Positions 16,784-26,930 of a DNA stretch of 64,000 bases are shown here, in pieces. Every line of letters starts with the position of its first letter. The stretch's first letter is position 1. The position numbers and the translations under genes were made by a program. This stretch comes from Candidatus Brevefilum sp. (GTDB lineage Bacteria > Chloroflexota > Anaerolineae > Anaerolineales > Anaerolineaceae). Under the pieces are notes generated by a model, which ran no database searches, was not told the origin of the DNA, and saw only the letters and a program-made list of their open reading frames with translations. Location: assembly GCA_029210815.1 (NCBI GenBank), contig JARGGB010000007.1, positions 2,550 through 66,549 of the forward strand, read 5' to 3'.

Positions 16784-18793
16784 ATGCCCAGAAATTTACC
16801 ACTTGGAAATGGAAACTTATTAATAGCTTTTGATCAAAACCATCAGATCCGTGAATTATATTATCCACATGTGGGACAGAGTAATCACTCCCTCGGACAT
16901 CCTTTTCGGATGGGTGTTTGGGTGGATGGTAATTTCCGCTGGTTGGATGATGGCGGTTGGGAACGAGACCTTCTTTATCAATCCGAGACCCTCGTTACAG
17001 ATGTCACACTCTCCCACCCCGATCTAGATGTGGCGATTTCAGCATCAGAAGCTGTGGACTTTCATGAAAACCTTTTCTTGCGAAAATTTACTCTTCGCAT
17101 CCCTTCAAAAGCTGCCCGTGAGGTGCGCTTATTCATCCATCATGATTTTCATATTGACCAAAATGAGGTCGGAGACACAGCCTATTATGAACCAGAACGG
17201 AGAGCGGTTTTTCATTATAAAAAGAAAAACTGGTTTATGATCAACGGTGCTGTAAAAGCAAATCAAGCGCCCTTCGAGCCTGAAGAAGAAACCGCCGATG
17301 AACTCGCCCTGGGCGTCCACCAATGGGCTTGCGGACTGAAGGAAATTCATAATATGGAAGGCACCTGGCGGGATGCAGAAGATGGTGTTCTTTCTGGAAA
17401 CGATGTTGCCCACGGCTCCGTCGATTCAACCGTCGGATTCACGGTAAAGGTCCCACCAGGAGAAACCGTTGTTGTGTGGTACTGGATGGCGGTTGCCCCG
17501 GATTTCAAACAAGTGGTGGCGATCAACCGTGATGTACGGCAAAGAGGACCGGAATTCTATCTGGACCGTAATGTTGCTTTTTGGAGACTGTGGTTGAACA
17601 CCCACCTCCCTGACTTCGGTCAATTGCCTGATAAGGTCAAAAAGGAATACGAGCGGAGCTTACTCTTAATCCGAACCCAAATTGATCATGAAGGCGCGAT
17701 CATCGCCGCAAATGATTCTGATATCTCCACCGCTGTTCGGGATACCTACAGCTATATGTGGCCACGTGATGGTGCCCTGGTTGCCAACGCCCTCACACGG
17801 GCAAATTATGTTGATCTACCCCGGGCATTTTTCAAATTCATCCAGCGGGTCATCACACGCCAGGGTTATTTGCTTCATAAATACAATCCTGACGGCTCCC
17901 TGGCTTCATCCTGGCATCCCTGGATTAGAGAGGGAAAAAAGACTTTACCTATCCAGGAGGATGAAACTGCCCTGGTCCTTTGGGCTTTGTGGCAGCATTT
18001 TGAACGATTTGGCGATGTTTATTTCATTAAACCACTTTATCGAACCTTGATTAACCCCGTCGCAGATTTCCTTGCTGACTATCGGGACCCTGACACTAAA
18101 TTACCATTGCCCAGTTATGATCTCTGGGAGGAAAGGTACGGCATCCTCGGCTGGACCATCGGGGCAACATGGGGCGGACTCTACGCAGGAGGAAAATTTG
18201 CTGAAGCGTTTGGAGAAAATGAAAGAGCTGAGAAATATTATCAGGCTGCTGAGGAAATCAAAGCAGCGACAGATAAATACCTATGGCTTGAAGAAGAAAA
18301 TCGGTTTGCCCGGATGATCAACAGCTTACCCTCTGGCGAATGGGAAATCGACTCGGTGATCGATGCCTCACTGGTAGGGCTCTGGCAATATGGAATGTAT
18401 GATCCACAGGATCCAAAAATCTTGGCGACCATGGAAGCTATCAAAAATCGCCTGTGGGTTAAAACCGATGTCGGCGGCATCGCCCGATATGAAGATGATA
18501 AATATCACCAGGTCAGCCAGGCTGTTGATGAGGTACCAGGTAATCCCTGGTTTATCACAACACTCTGGTATGCCGAATGGCTGGCAAAGACTGCTAAAAA
18601 CAATAAGGATTTTGAGAAATCCCTTGAACTCATTGAGTGGGTTGTTGACCATGCCCTCCCCAGCGGAGTCCTCGCTGAGCAAGTGAACCCTTATAATAAT
18701 GAACCGCTATCCGTCAGTCCCCTTACCTGGAGCCATGCTGCTTTTGTTTCAACTGTCCAGACCTATCTTAAGGAAAGAATGCGAATGATGTAA
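16784..18793 (+). CDS. Glycoside hydrolase family 15 protein (glucoamylase/trehalase-like)
   Basis: Intracellular glycosidase of 669 residues without a signal peptide. The N-terminal beta-sandwich (LPLGNGNLLIAFD, YPHVGQSNHSLGHPFRMGVW) is followed by an (alpha/alpha)6 barrel with DTYSYMWPRDGALVANAL near residue 320 and WEERYGILGWTIGATWGG near residue 452, which carries the general-acid Glu region. Bacterial members cleave glucose from maltodextrins, dextran ends or trehalose; the substrate cannot be told here. The ATG follows TAGGAG; an upstream TTG at 16766 overlaps that ribosome site and is rejected. Glucokinase follows after 59 bases, consistent with phosphorylation of released glucose. Confidence 0.88.
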   Translation: MPRNLPLGNGNLLIAFDQNHQIRELYYPHVGQSNHSLGHPFRMGVWVDGNFRWLDDGGWERDLLYQSETLVTDVTLSHPDLDVAISASEAVDFHENLFLRKFTLRIPSKAAREVRLFIHHDFHIDQNEVGDTAYYEPERRAVFHYKKKNWFMINGAVKANQAPFEPEEETADELALGVHQWACGLKEIHNMEGTWRDAEDGVLSGNDVAHGSVDSTVGFTVKVPPGETVVVWYWMAVAPDFKQVVAINRDVRQRGPEFYLDRNVAFWRLWLNTHLPDFGQLPDKVKKEYERSLLLIRTQIDHEGAIIAANDSDISTAVRDTYSYMWPRDGALVANALTRANYVDLPRAFFKFIQRVITRQGYLLHKYNPDGSLASSWHPWIREGKKTLPIQEDETALVLWALWQHFERFGDVYFIKPLYRTLINPVADFLADYRDPDTKLPLPSYDLWEERYGILGWTIGATWGGLYAGGKFAEAFGENERAEKYYQAAEEIKAATDKYLWLEEENRFARMINSLPSGEWEIDSVIDASLVGLWQYGMYDPQDPKILATMEAIKNRLWVKTDVGGIARYEDDKYHQVSQAVDEVPGNPWFITTLWYAEWLAKTAKNNKDFEKSLELIEWVVDHALPSGVLAEQVNPYNNEPLSVSPLTWSHAAFVSTVQTYLKERMRMM

Positions 18794-18852
18794 ATTGATA
18801 TGGAAGACGGTTGTTGGTGAACCCATATTTGAAAGAAATAAGAGGACAGACA

Positions 18853-19845
18853 ATGAAAAAATACATCCTGGCTGGTGATATTGGCGGTACAAAAACTCGG
18901 TTGAGCCTGTATGCAGAAAATACTGGCCCACAATCACCTCTAATGGAAGAGACATTTTCCAGTAAAGCCTTTGGGTCATTGGAAGAAATTGTTATCAAAT
19001 ATTTAGGAAATAAAAATATCAATATCCTTAGTGCAAGTTTTGGCATCGCTGGACCGGTTAAGGACGGACGAGTGGAAGCCACAAATTTACCCTGGGTCAT
19101 CACTGAAGATTCGCTTCGCTCAACGGTAGACAATGCCCCCGTTTTCTTGCTGAACGACTTGTTCGCCTCAGCCAACGCACTGCCTCATCTCAACCCAGAG
19201 GATATCCACACCATTAACAAAGGCATCCCTCAAGGTGAAGGTGCATTAGGATTGGTTTCACCAGGAACAGGTTTAGGCGAAGCTTTCCTGACCTGGAACG
19301 GGGAAGACTACCAGGCGCATCCATCTGAAGGCGGGCACTGCAGTTTTGCACCAACCAACCTTGACCAGGTAAACCTTCTAAATCATTTAATACCCAAATT
19401 CGATCACATCAGTTTTGAACGTGTTTGTTCAGGAAATGGCATACCAGGACTTTATGCCTATATCAAAGAATCAAATCAAGCTGCTGAACCGGAATGGCTC
19501 AGAAAAGAATTAGAGACAGCATCTGATCCAAACCCGATTATTTTTCGAGCTGCACGGGAAGAAAAAGAAGCGATCGCCCAGAAAACACTGGCATTGTTCA
19601 TTGAGATACTGGCAAATGAAGCCGCTAACCTCGCCCTTAAAGTGATGGCAACCGGCGGTGTATATTTAGGTGGTGGTATTCCCCCCAGGCTAATTGGTTT
19701 GATAGAACCAGATAAATTTATGATGGCATTTATAAACAAAGGCCGCTTTGATGCGTTGTTGAAGAATATTCCGGTGCACATCATCACAAAACCGAATTCA
19801 GCTTTATTTGGTGCCGCTTGTTATGTATTTGATGCTATCAAGTAA
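18853..19845 (+). CDS. glk: Glucokinase
   Basis: Phosphorylates glucose to glucose-6-phosphate. The 330-residue protein belongs to the non-ROK Glk family: GDIGGTKTRLS near residue 6 (phosphate loop), FGIAGPVKDGRVEATNLPW, LLNDLFASANALP, SPGTGLGEAFL and SEGGHCSFAP. The start at 18853 follows AGAGGA; a longer frame from 18811 is less likely. It sits just after the GH15 gene and upstream of pentose-phosphate genes, so its product probably feeds zwf and gnd. Confidence 0.93.
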   Translation: MKKYILAGDIGGTKTRLSLYAENTGPQSPLMEETFSSKAFGSLEEIVIKYLGNKNINILSASFGIAGPVKDGRVEATNLPWVITEDSLRSTVDNAPVFLLNDLFASANALPHLNPEDIHTINKGIPQGEGALGLVSPGTGLGEAFLTWNGEDYQAHPSEGGHCSFAPTNLDQVNLLNHLIPKFDHISFERVCSGNGIPGLYAYIKESNQAAEPEWLRKELETASDPNPIIFRAAREEKEAIAQKTLALFIEILANEAANLALKVMATGGVYLGGGIPPRLIGLIEPDKFMMAFINKGRFDALLKNIPVHIITKPNSALFGAACYVFDAIK

Positions 19846-20007
19846 GAACTTGTTGGCTAATAACATCTAATAATCATGAGATAAAGAATTTTAATATTTT
19901 TGACTACAATTCGATGTATTGAAATTTCAACAGCTTACCCAACAAAAAGCTGCTGTAAAAAAAAAGATCAATAAAAAAAATAAAACCAACAAGTTAAGGA
20001 GACATTA

Positions 20008-20439
20008 ATGAAAGTAACCGCAAAAAATTTAACGAACCTTCAGGTTCAGCTTAAGGCTGGAAATCATGTCTTTATCGCAGATGAACCGCTTGGCGTTGGC
20101 GATGATGCCGGACCCGATCCCTATGCTTTGTTATTAAGTGCTTTAGGTGCCTGTAAGGTGATGACCGTATTGATGTACGCTCGAAAAAAAGGCTGGCCGC
20201 TTGAAGACGTCGAAGTTTCACTGGAGACCTATAAAATTCATGCCAAGGATTGTGAAAATTGTGAAAGTGACCCAGATGCGATGGTATCGATGATTGAAGC
20301 AGAGATTTCTTTCGGCGGAGATCTTACGGATGAACAGATTGATCGTTTAGGTGAAATATCCACCCATTGTCCTGTCCACCGGACGTTAACAGGTGAAATC
20401 AAGGTCAAAACAGAAGTGAAAAAAATAATAAAAAGCTGA
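20008..20439 (+). CDS. OsmC family peroxiredoxin-like protein
   Basis: A 143-residue OsmC/Ohr superfamily protein. The two conserved cysteines are in LGACKVMTVLMYARKKGW and HCPVHRTL, which in OsmC/Ohr reduce organic hydroperoxides. An extra CENCESD insert in the middle adds CxxC, seen in some YhfA-like members. AAGGAG lies 6 bases before the ATG. A terminator at 20501 ends the transcript. Confidence 0.9.
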   Translation: MKVTAKNLTNLQVQLKAGNHVFIADEPLGVGDDAGPDPYALLLSALGACKVMTVLMYARKKGWPLEDVEVSLETYKIHAKDCENCESDPDAMVSMIEAEISFGGDLTDEQIDRLGEISTHCPVHRTLTGEIKVKTEVKKIIKS

Positions 20440-20500
20440 TTGTTTAGGATTACGCAGCCCAAACAAAGATTATCAATCCAATAACAATACTTCAATGATA

Positions 20501-20536
20501 AAAAAGGCTGTTCATGCCAGTGGAACAGCCTTTTTT
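20501..20536. terminator. Bidirectional terminator between osmC-like and HAD genes
   Basis: AAAAAGGCTGTTC (20501-20513) pairs with GAACAGCCTTTTT (20523-20535), with a 9-base loop and flanking A and T tracts. It suits both convergent transcripts. Confidence 0.92.
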
Positions 20537-20550
20537 CATGTTTACGACCT

Positions 20551-21288
20551 TCATTTTAATTTTCGAAATATTTCTGCCATTTTTTCTTGCAGGGTTACAG
20601 GACTATCCACAATATATGCGGCATTTAACAATCCTGATTGATGCAATTTCTCTCGGGTCAACGGGGTTGCCACAGCAAGGACATGTGCACCGGCACTGAT
20701 CCCAGCCTGTACCCCTGCAACTGAATCCTCGATAATCAGGATATCATCCAGAGCAATATTTAATGCTCTGGAAACCAATTGATATATTTCAGGATCAGGT
20801 TTTGGTTTATCTACATCCTCACGAGTTGCGATGAAATCAAAGGCAGATTCAAGACCTAAAGCCTTCAGCAATCGTCCAACTTGCTGGCAGTAAGACATTG
20901 TGGCTAAACCGATTTTGCATTGAGCATCTCGAACCTGTTGGAGGAGCGCCATATTATGGGTCCAGGCTGCCGCACGAATGGTCTCGTCATCGGAGAGCAT
21001 GTCATGATAAATTTGAAGACGAAGACGGGTGAGAACCTGCCAGGGAGCGCTTGCACTGAATTCCCCCATCCTAGAACGGGCAGCAGCTTCCAGGTCAAAG
21101 TGATCTATCAAAGATTTGCTCACTTCCTCCCGTGACCCACCCACATATTCCTTAAATGCTACAAAAACCTCTTCTTCACTCAATTGATCTGGCTTCAATT
21201 GAACAGCGGCAATCGCATAGGCTTTCCCCTTAAGCCTCTCCGTTTGGATGAGTGTTCCATCAAAATCAAAGATCACTGCACGTAACAT
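20551..21288 (-). CDS. HAD-family phosphatase, beta-phosphoglucomutase-like
   Basis: Haloacid dehalogenase-fold enzyme of 245 residues. Motif I is FDFDGTLIQTE (residues 7-17), with a helical cap after it; motif II Ser/Thr is in IGLATMSYCQQ; motifs III and IV lie in DKPKPDPEIYQL and ILIIEDSVAGVQAG. This is the subclass I pattern of beta-phosphoglucomutases and small phosphomonoesterases. Its location among GH15, glk, gnd and zwf suggests a sugar phosphate substrate, but the exact one cannot be told. Confidence 0.88.
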   Translation of the reverse strand: MLRAVIFDFDGTLIQTERLKGKAYAIAAVQLKPDQLSEEEVFVAFKEYVGGSREEVSKSLIDHFDLEAAARSRMGEFSASAPWQVLTRLRLQIYHDMLSDDETIRAAAWTHNMALLQQVRDAQCKIGLATMSYCQQVGRLLKALGLESAFDFIATREDVDKPKPDPEIYQLVSRALNIALDDILIIEDSVAGVQAGISAGAHVLAVATPLTREKLHQSGLLNAAYIVDSPVTLQEKMAEIFRKLK

Positions 21289-21551
21289 TAATGTTTTCCT
21301 TTATTAGTTTATGTTGAGCTGATCATTAATTTTACCATCCGCAAAAGAAAACCAAAGCTTCCCAGAGATGGTTCACGGCAACATTTTGCAATCTCAAGAG
21401 GAAATTCGGAATAACACAAACCTATCATCCAACCTAAACAAGTAATTAAGTCACGTCATATGGCGTCTAATTAATATAGAAGTAATTTATAACCTTTTAT
21501 AAGAGAATACTGATAAACAAGAAATCATAATTTACAAAAGGAGAAATTTAT

Positions 21552-22466
21552 ATGAAATTAGCCATGGTGGGTTTAGGTAAGATGGGTGCCAATATGGCGC
21601 GCCGCCTGCTCAAAAGCGGTCATCAAGTGGTTGGGGTGGATCACCATCCTGAGGTTGCTGAAAAATTAGCAGAAGAATTTGGTCTGATTCCAGCAGCAAC
21701 CTTAGATGAAGCAATTGAAAAACTGGCAGCACCCCGGGTGGTCTGGGTAATGGTGCCCGCGGGGAAACCGACAGAAGCTGTGATAAATGACCTGGGAAAT
21801 TTGCTCTCTCAAGGGGACATCATCGTTGATGGAGGGAATTCATTTTACCAGGATGATATCCGTAGAGCATCTCAGCTTAAGGAAAAAGGGATTAACTTTG
21901 TTGATGCAGGAACCAGCGGTGGGATTTGGGGACTGGAAGAAGGTTACAGCCTGATGGTCGGTGGCGAGGAGTCAGTTGTCAACCAAATAACACCCCTTTT
22001 CAAATCCCTTGCACCAACACCAGAATTGGGATGGGGTCATGTCGGACCCGTCGGTGCAGGACATTTCGTAAAAATGATCCATAATGGTATCGAATATGGA
22101 TTGATGGAAGCGTATGCAGAGGGATTCCAATTACTTGAAAAGAAAACGGAAATGGACCTGGATCTTCATCAAATCGCGGAAATTTGGCGTTACGGCAGTG
22201 TCATTCGTTCCTGGCTTTTGGACCTGACAGCTGCTGCATTGGAAGAGAATCCAGAACTGGAGGGTATTGCGGCTTTTGTGCCAGATTCTGGAGAAGGTCG
22301 CTGGACAGTGGCAGAAGCTATCGATCTTAATTGTTCAATTCCGGTTATTTCGATGGCCCTCCAAAGGCGTTTCCGCAGCCGGGAGGCAGCACCTTTTGCT
22401 GATAAACTCCTCGCTGCCATGCGAAATCAATTCGGCGGACACGCTGTCAAAAAGGTGGAAAAGTGA
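21552..22466 (+). CDS. gnd: 6-phosphogluconate dehydrogenase, short decarboxylating form
   Basis: Oxidatively decarboxylates 6-phosphogluconate to ribulose-5-phosphate. It is 304 residues, the short class (often NAD-dependent) rather than the about 470-residue long form. The Rossmann motif [13 protein letters not shown] is at residues 7-19, the substrate loop is [18 protein letters not shown], and the catalytic Lys lies in [29 protein letters not shown] precedes the ATG. Its stop overlaps the GTG start of zwf in GTGA, a tight translational coupling. Confidence 0.93.
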   Translation: MKLAMVGLGKMGANMARRLLKSGHQVVGVDHHPEVAEKLAEEFGLIPAATLDEAIEKLAAPRVVWVMVPAGKPTEAVINDLGNLLSQGDIIVDGGNSFYQDDIRRASQLKEKGINFVDAGTSGGIWGLEEGYSLMVGGEESVVNQITPLFKSLAPTPELGWGHVGPVGAGHFVKMIHNGIEYGLMEAYAEGFQLLEKKTEMDLDLHQIAEIWRYGSVIRSWLLDLTAAALEENPELEGIAAFVPDSGEGRWTVAEAIDLNCSIPVISMALQRRFRSREAAPFADKLLAAMRNQFGGHAVKKVEK

Positions 22467-23929
22467 ACAGTCAAACCAAACCTACCAGCTTTGTAATCTT
22501 TGGTGCCTCAGGGGATCTGACCTGGCGGAAATTAATCCCTGCCCTTTATAATAATTATAAAAAAGGTCGTCTGGAGAATTGTACAAATATTATCGGCTTT
22601 GCCCGACGAAGTTATAACAACGAAACATTTCGGGAACACTTGAAATCCGGCGTGGAAGAATTTTCTCCTGAATCCTTTGATAACGATACATGGGACCAAT
22701 TCGCCAAGAAACTTTATTATAAAAGTGGCTTATTTGATAACCCTGATGCATATTCTGACTTGAAGACTTTTTTACAAAAGCTCGAAGGCCAGCAAGCCAA
22801 TCGTCTGTATTACCTGGCAACCGCGCCAAAATTTTATGCCATGATATCCGGGTACTTGGCTGATGAAGGGATGGCAAAAGAAGACCAGTCCAATAATAGC
22901 TGGCGTCGAATCATCATTGAAAAGCCATTTGGCCGAGATTTATCTTCCGCCCAGGAATTGAACCAAGCAATCCACAAGGCATTTAATGAATCCCAGGTCT
23001 ATCGAATTGACCATTATCTGGGAAAAGAAACCTCCCAAAATATCCTTTTCTTCCGATTTGCGAACACCATCTTCGAACCAGTTTGGAACCGGAGATACAT
23101 TAGCAATGTTCAAATCACCGTTGCAGAAACTGTAGATGTTGGCAGGCGGGCAGGCTACTATGATTCTGCTGGCGTGCTGAGAGATATGTTCCAAAATCAC
23201 CTTTTTCAACTGTTATCATTGGTCGCCATGGAATCACCATCAATCTTCAATGCTACAGCTATACGAAATGAGAAGGTCAAGGTTTTACAAAGTGTTCGCC
23301 CGATCCTCCGTGAAGACACTGTCCTCGCCCAATATGAGGGTTATAAAGAATCTGATGGCGTGAGCCCTGAGTCAAATACACCGACTTACGCTGCCCTTAA
23401 AGTTTTTATTGATAACTGGCGATGGAAAGGTGTTCCATTTTACTTAAGATCAGGAAAAGCACTAAAGCGGAAGACCTCGGAAATTATTATTGAATTTCAA
23501 AGTCCACCACATATGATCTTTGAAGCTGCCGGACCAGTGGATTGTTCACAAAATTTTTTATCTCTTTGCATCCAACCAGATGAAGGGATTCACCTGCGTT
23601 TTGAAGCAAAAGTTCCCGATACTGATCAGGAGATGCGTTCAGTGGACATGGATTTCCATTATCGTTCATCTTTTGGTGATAAAACGTTACCAGAAGCCTA
23701 TGAAAGGCTTCTTTTGGAAGCGTTAAATGGGAATGCATCCTTATTTACGCGGTCTGATGGCATTGAAGCATCATGGCAGATTATTGATCCAATTATTAAA
23801 TCCATTGAAAGTCCTGGTGGACCAAAAATCGTTTCTTATTCCCGAGGCACATGGGGTCCTGATGAGGCGGATCATCTTCTACTTAAAAATGGAAACCACT
23901 GGCGGTTAGGTTGCATCGATTTTTCATAA
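22463..23929 (+). CDS. zwf: Glucose-6-phosphate 1-dehydrogenase
   Basis: First enzyme of the oxidative pentose phosphate pathway. The 488-residue protein has the coenzyme site [20 protein letters not shown], the EKPFGRDL motif and the catalytic signature RIDHYLGKE near residue 183. The C-terminal part has [12 protein letters not shown] and the [10 protein letters not shown] region. The GTG start overlaps gnd by four bases. The gnd-zwf order, with 6-phosphogluconolactonase absent, suggests the lactonase is elsewhere or that hydrolysis is spontaneous. Confidence 0.97.
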   Translation: MNSQTKPTSFVIFGASGDLTWRKLIPALYNNYKKGRLENCTNIIGFARRSYNNETFREHLKSGVEEFSPESFDNDTWDQFAKKLYYKSGLFDNPDAYSDLKTFLQKLEGQQANRLYYLATAPKFYAMISGYLADEGMAKEDQSNNSWRRIIIEKPFGRDLSSAQELNQAIHKAFNESQVYRIDHYLGKETSQNILFFRFANTIFEPVWNRRYISNVQITVAETVDVGRRAGYYDSAGVLRDMFQNHLFQLLSLVAMESPSIFNATAIRNEKVKVLQSVRPILREDTVLAQYEGYKESDGVSPESNTPTYAALKVFIDNWRWKGVPFYLRSGKALKRKTSEIIIEFQSPPHMIFEAAGPVDCSQNFLSLCIQPDEGIHLRFEAKVPDTDQEMRSVDMDFHYRSSFGDKTLPEAYERLLLEALNGNASLFTRSDGIEASWQIIDPIIKSIESPGGPKIVSYSRGTWGPDEADHLLLKNGNHWRLGCIDFS

Positions 23930-24094
23930 CAGCTGCCCCGGAAGAAGTTAAAGAATTTAGCGCCGTTGAAATTGATTGAAGGTTAAAGGTAGTAAAGAGA
24001 ATAATCACACAGCTTACTTACATTTGCAGGTAAAGCAACCCCAATCAGTTGAAGCTCTCCGGTTTTAGCTTTTATTATTTTTAAAAATGCGGAT

Positions 24095-24751
24095 TTATGA
24101 TTCTTCATCCTCATCCAGATCAAAATCTCTCACCGCCAGGTGTGTGAAGTCATTCAGACCCCAAACCACCCATTTATGCTTCATGGGGTCATAATGGACT
24201 GTGGCAAAAGCAGCATTGACAAACCGAAAATGCACACCCTGCCCGCTTGCCTGGGGTGTCATACCGAAGACAACATGCATGGCTTGATTCAATATCCCGC
24301 CGTGTGAAACGATCAGATAACGCGCTGGTGGACGTTGTAAGATGCTGTGTATCGCTCGACCTGCTCGAAGGTACAACGCCCAATTTCCCTCACCGGTCTC
24401 TGCCATGTTGTCATAGGGCGTGAAGAAATCAGGTTTTTGGATGATCTCTTCTGCTGAGGACCTTTTCACACCTGTCAGCAAGCCCATGTCTCGCTCGCGC
24501 CAATCGGGGTCAACCTCACAGGGGGATCCCAATGCATCGCTGATCATTTCAGCGTTATCCGCTGCACGAACCAAAGGACTGGTAATGATTCGATCAATAC
24601 AGGTGCCATCAACTTTCCAGCGTGATATCAAGCGCTTGATCTGATTCCTTCCCCGCCTTGTCAGGGGGAAATCCTGCTGCCCCTGGTAATATGCTTCTGC
24701 ATTACCAATGGATTCACCATGGCGGAGGAATATCAATGTGTAAAAATTCAT
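24095..24751 (-). CDS. Histidine phosphatase family protein (phosphoglycerate mutase-like)
   Basis: A 218-residue branch-1 histidine phosphatase. The catalytic FLRHGESIGNAE is at residues 8-19. The second Arg is in TSPLVRAADNAEMI, the acid residue in DWRERDMGLLTG, and the second His in YLIVSHGGILNQAM. These proteins dephosphorylate small metabolites or act as cofactor-dependent mutases; the substrate is not predictable here. It is convergent with zwf and 40 bases downstream of fmt on the same strand. Confidence 0.9.
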   Translation of the reverse strand: MNFYTLIFLRHGESIGNAEAYYQGQQDFPLTRRGRNQIKRLISRWKVDGTCIDRIITSPLVRAADNAEMISDALGSPCEVDPDWRERDMGLLTGVKRSSAEEIIQKPDFFTPYDNMAETGEGNWALYLRAGRAIHSILQRPPARYLIVSHGGILNQAMHVVFGMTPQASGQGVHFRFVNAAFATVHYDPMKHKWVVWGLNDFTHLAVRDFDLDEDEES

Positions 24752-24791
24752 GCCTTATCTCCTAAAAAGGGCAGCGGTAATATCGTGTTTA

Positions 24792-25736
24792 TTAGACACC
24801 ATCACCATTTTCCTCATCTTCGATCCAATCTTTTGCACCGCGTAAGAATACTTTACCTGACAATCTGCTTTTCCCGGCTGCCTGCACCTGGTCCAGGATT
24901 AACAAACCCTGTCCAGTGCCCCAGGCCGGTTTTTCTTCATAAATTAATCTTGCGCCGGGCTGCGCATTTATACTTTCCACAACATGGGCTTTGTAAACCT
25001 TCAACCTCGTCCCATTATAAAACTGGTAGGCACCTGGCCAGGGGTTATATGCCCGGACCATCCTTGCTAAAAATGATGCTGGTTGACTAAAATCCAGCAT
25101 GCCATCTTCCTTTTTCAATCTCGGTGCGTAAGTTGCATATTCATCATCCTGCGGCTGCGGTTTAATTTCACCATTAATGTATTTCGGCAATGTCTCCAAC
25201 AATAAATCTGCCCCCATAACCGCCAGTTGATCAAACAGCTTCCCGGCAGTCATGTCGTCACTGATAGGAATCGATCTCTGACTGAGAATTGGACCGGTAT
25301 CCAGGCCTTTGTCCATCTTCATAATCGTGACACCGGTCACATCATCATGCAGAAGTGCTGCCTGCATAGGGGCCGCCCCACGCCAGCGCGGAAGTAAGGA
25401 TGCATGTACATTGACACAGCCAAAAGGCGGCAAATTGAGCACATTTTCCCTGAGAATTTGTCCAAACGCAGCAACGACGATCACATCCGGTGCCCAATCG
25501 CTCAATTGCTGCAAGGCAGATTCATCCTTGAGCGTCGCTGGTTGGATATACGGAAGACCCAGGGTTATGGCTAATTTCTTAACATCTGGCGCTTGTGGTT
25601 TGCGCCCTCGACCGGCTGGGCGGTCAGGCTGTGTTACCACTCCCACTACATTGAAATGCGACTCTAAAGCCTTCAAAGTTGGAAGTGCAAAATCGGGAGA
25701 ACCCATAAAAACAATTCGTAGTGTCATGACATTCAT
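24792..25736 (-). CDS. fmt: Methionyl-tRNA formyltransferase
   Basis: Transfers the formyl group to initiator Met-tRNA. The N-terminal domain carries IVFMGSPDFALPTLKAL, VVTQPDRPAGRGRK, the active-site region CVNVHASLLPRWRGAAPMQAAL, and the catalytic Asp in MDKGLDTGPIL. The C-terminal OB-like domain has VRAYNPWPGAYQFYNGTRLKVYKA. The start is placed at ATG 25736 (GGAAGG 10 bases upstream); ATG 25727 is also possible. The usual partner def is not adjacent. Confidence 0.96.
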   Translation of the reverse strand: MNVMTLRIVFMGSPDFALPTLKALESHFNVVGVVTQPDRPAGRGRKPQAPDVKKLAITLGLPYIQPATLKDESALQQLSDWAPDVIVVAAFGQILRENVLNLPPFGCVNVHASLLPRWRGAAPMQAALLHDDVTGVTIMKMDKGLDTGPILSQRSIPISDDMTAGKLFDQLAVMGADLLLETLPKYINGEIKPQPQDDEYATYAPRLKKEDGMLDFSQPASFLARMVRAYNPWPGAYQFYNGTRLKVYKAHVVESINAQPGARLIYEEKPAWGTGQGLLILDQVQAAGKSRLSGKVFLRGAKDWIEDEENGDGV

Positions 25737-25859
25737 TTTAACACAACCTTCCCATCGCCTCATGTCAAATAATTTTGTTTACAGAAGGATTTATGATAAA
25801 ATAAAACTCGTAGAAGATAGTTTTCAAAATTCAATCATAATCACTATTTGGAGGCAAAA

Positions 25860-26198
25860 ATGACAGAAGAAAAAATTGTAGATCCCAATATCACCAGCGA
25901 AGATAAGACGTGGGCATTATTATCCTATATTTTCACCCCGATCGTTCCGATCATCCTCCTTCTGATGGAAGACAAAAAGGATCGCCCATTCCTCAAGGCA
26001 CACTACCCCCAGGCGCTTGCTTTTGGCGTAATTGTCTATGTGCTGACTTTTGCTTTGTCCTTCCTCTTCATTGGCTTCTGCATAGGTTTAGCAGGCCTCG
26101 TGATGAGCATCTTTTGGGGGATCAAAGCCTATAATGGTGAATATGTCGAAATTCCTGTTATCACAGATTTTGTAAAGAAACAGGGTTGGGCTAATTAA
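25860..26198 (+). CDS. DUF4870-like small membrane protein
   Basis: A 112-residue protein with two to three hydrophobic segments (about residues 18-36, 52-72 and 74-92) and the pattern AHYPQALAFG, which resembles the membrane-helix junction of DUF4870/Tic20-like proteins. GGAGG lies just before the ATG at 25860, so the in-frame TTG at 25848 is not used. A terminator follows at 26221. A related protein follows at 26355. Confidence 0.7.
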   Translation: MTEEKIVDPNITSEDKTWALLSYIFTPIVPIILLLMEDKKDRPFLKAHYPQALAFGVIVYVLTFALSFLFIGFCIGLAGLVMSIFWGIKAYNGEYVEIPVITDFVKKQGWAN

Positions 26199-26220
26199 GC
26201 TAATTGTTCAATGATATTAA

Positions 26221-26251
26221 AACCTGCTCTGAGCCCAGGGCAGGTTTTTTT
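26221..26251 (+). terminator. Rho-independent terminator
   Basis: AACCTGCTCTG (26221-26231) pairs with CAGGGCAGGTT (26236-26246, one G-U) around a 4-base loop, followed by a T run. It ends the 25860-26198 transcript. Confidence 0.9.
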
Positions 26252-26354
26252 GTATATTCAGTTGCAACTTCTTTATGAGTAATTCGTAGATTAAAGTAAG
26301 AAAGATTTGAATAACTAACAACAAAAAATCTAATTTATCAATTGAAAGGAAAAC

Positions 26355-26849
26355 ATGTCTGAATTTCCACTTCAAGAAGATCAAACGCCTGAAACACCAA
26401 AGATTGAATCGAGAGACTACCTCCCCGATAATCATTTGATATCCCCTGATCAAGAAAGAATCTGGGCGATGCTTGCCCATCTGAGTGTGTTGTTAAATCT
26501 CTTTACCGGCTTTTTCGGCGGTATAGCTGCCATCATTATTTATTTCATCCATAAAGATCGATCTCGATTTGTGGCTTATCATGCCATGCAGTCATTCATC
26601 TTCCAGGTAATCACCTGGCTTGCAGCAGGCCTTGTCGCTGCATTTTTCATCACGATAGGATCGGTTTTCGCAATTTTCATCATTCCGCTTTTGTGCCTGG
26701 TTCCTGGATTTTTAATCTTGCTTTTGATGCCAACCTCATTAATTTACGGCGTTGTTGGCGCTGTCCAGGTGAACAACGGGGAAGATTTTCGATACTGGCA
26801 GGTTGGGGACTGGGTCAGGGAGATCCTTGAACCAAAACCAATCCCTTAG
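26355..26849 (+). CDS. DUF4870 domain membrane protein
   Basis: A 164-residue protein with an acidic N-terminal tail followed by the typical DUF4870 core: RIWAMLAHLSVLLN, an amphipathic IIIYFIHKDRSRFVAYHAMQSFIFQ, two strongly hydrophobic helices near residues 95-130, and a C-terminal VQVNNGEDFRYW segment. The function of the family is unknown. GAAAGG precedes the ATG. It is likely a distant paralogue of the preceding gene, although a terminator lies between them. Confidence 0.85.
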   Translation: MSEFPLQEDQTPETPKIESRDYLPDNHLISPDQERIWAMLAHLSVLLNLFTGFFGGIAAIIIYFIHKDRSRFVAYHAMQSFIFQVITWLAAGLVAAFFITIGSVFAIFIIPLLCLVPGFLILLLMPTSLIYGVVGAVQVNNGEDFRYWQVGDWVREILEPKPIP

Positions 26850-26853
26850 TCAT

Positions 26854-26883
26854 TTGGCTTTTGAAAGATGATTGCCTTATAAT
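26854..26883 (+). promoter_or_regulatory. Candidate promoter for the glutaredoxin-like gene
   Basis: TTGGCT (26854-26859) and TATAAT (26878-26883) are 18 bases apart. The -10 lies 47 bases before the TTG start at 26931. Confidence 0.45.
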
Positions 26884-26930
26884 ATAGACTTGTATTTTAA
26901 CGCCCTATAAATTCTGGGAGAGAAATTGAT

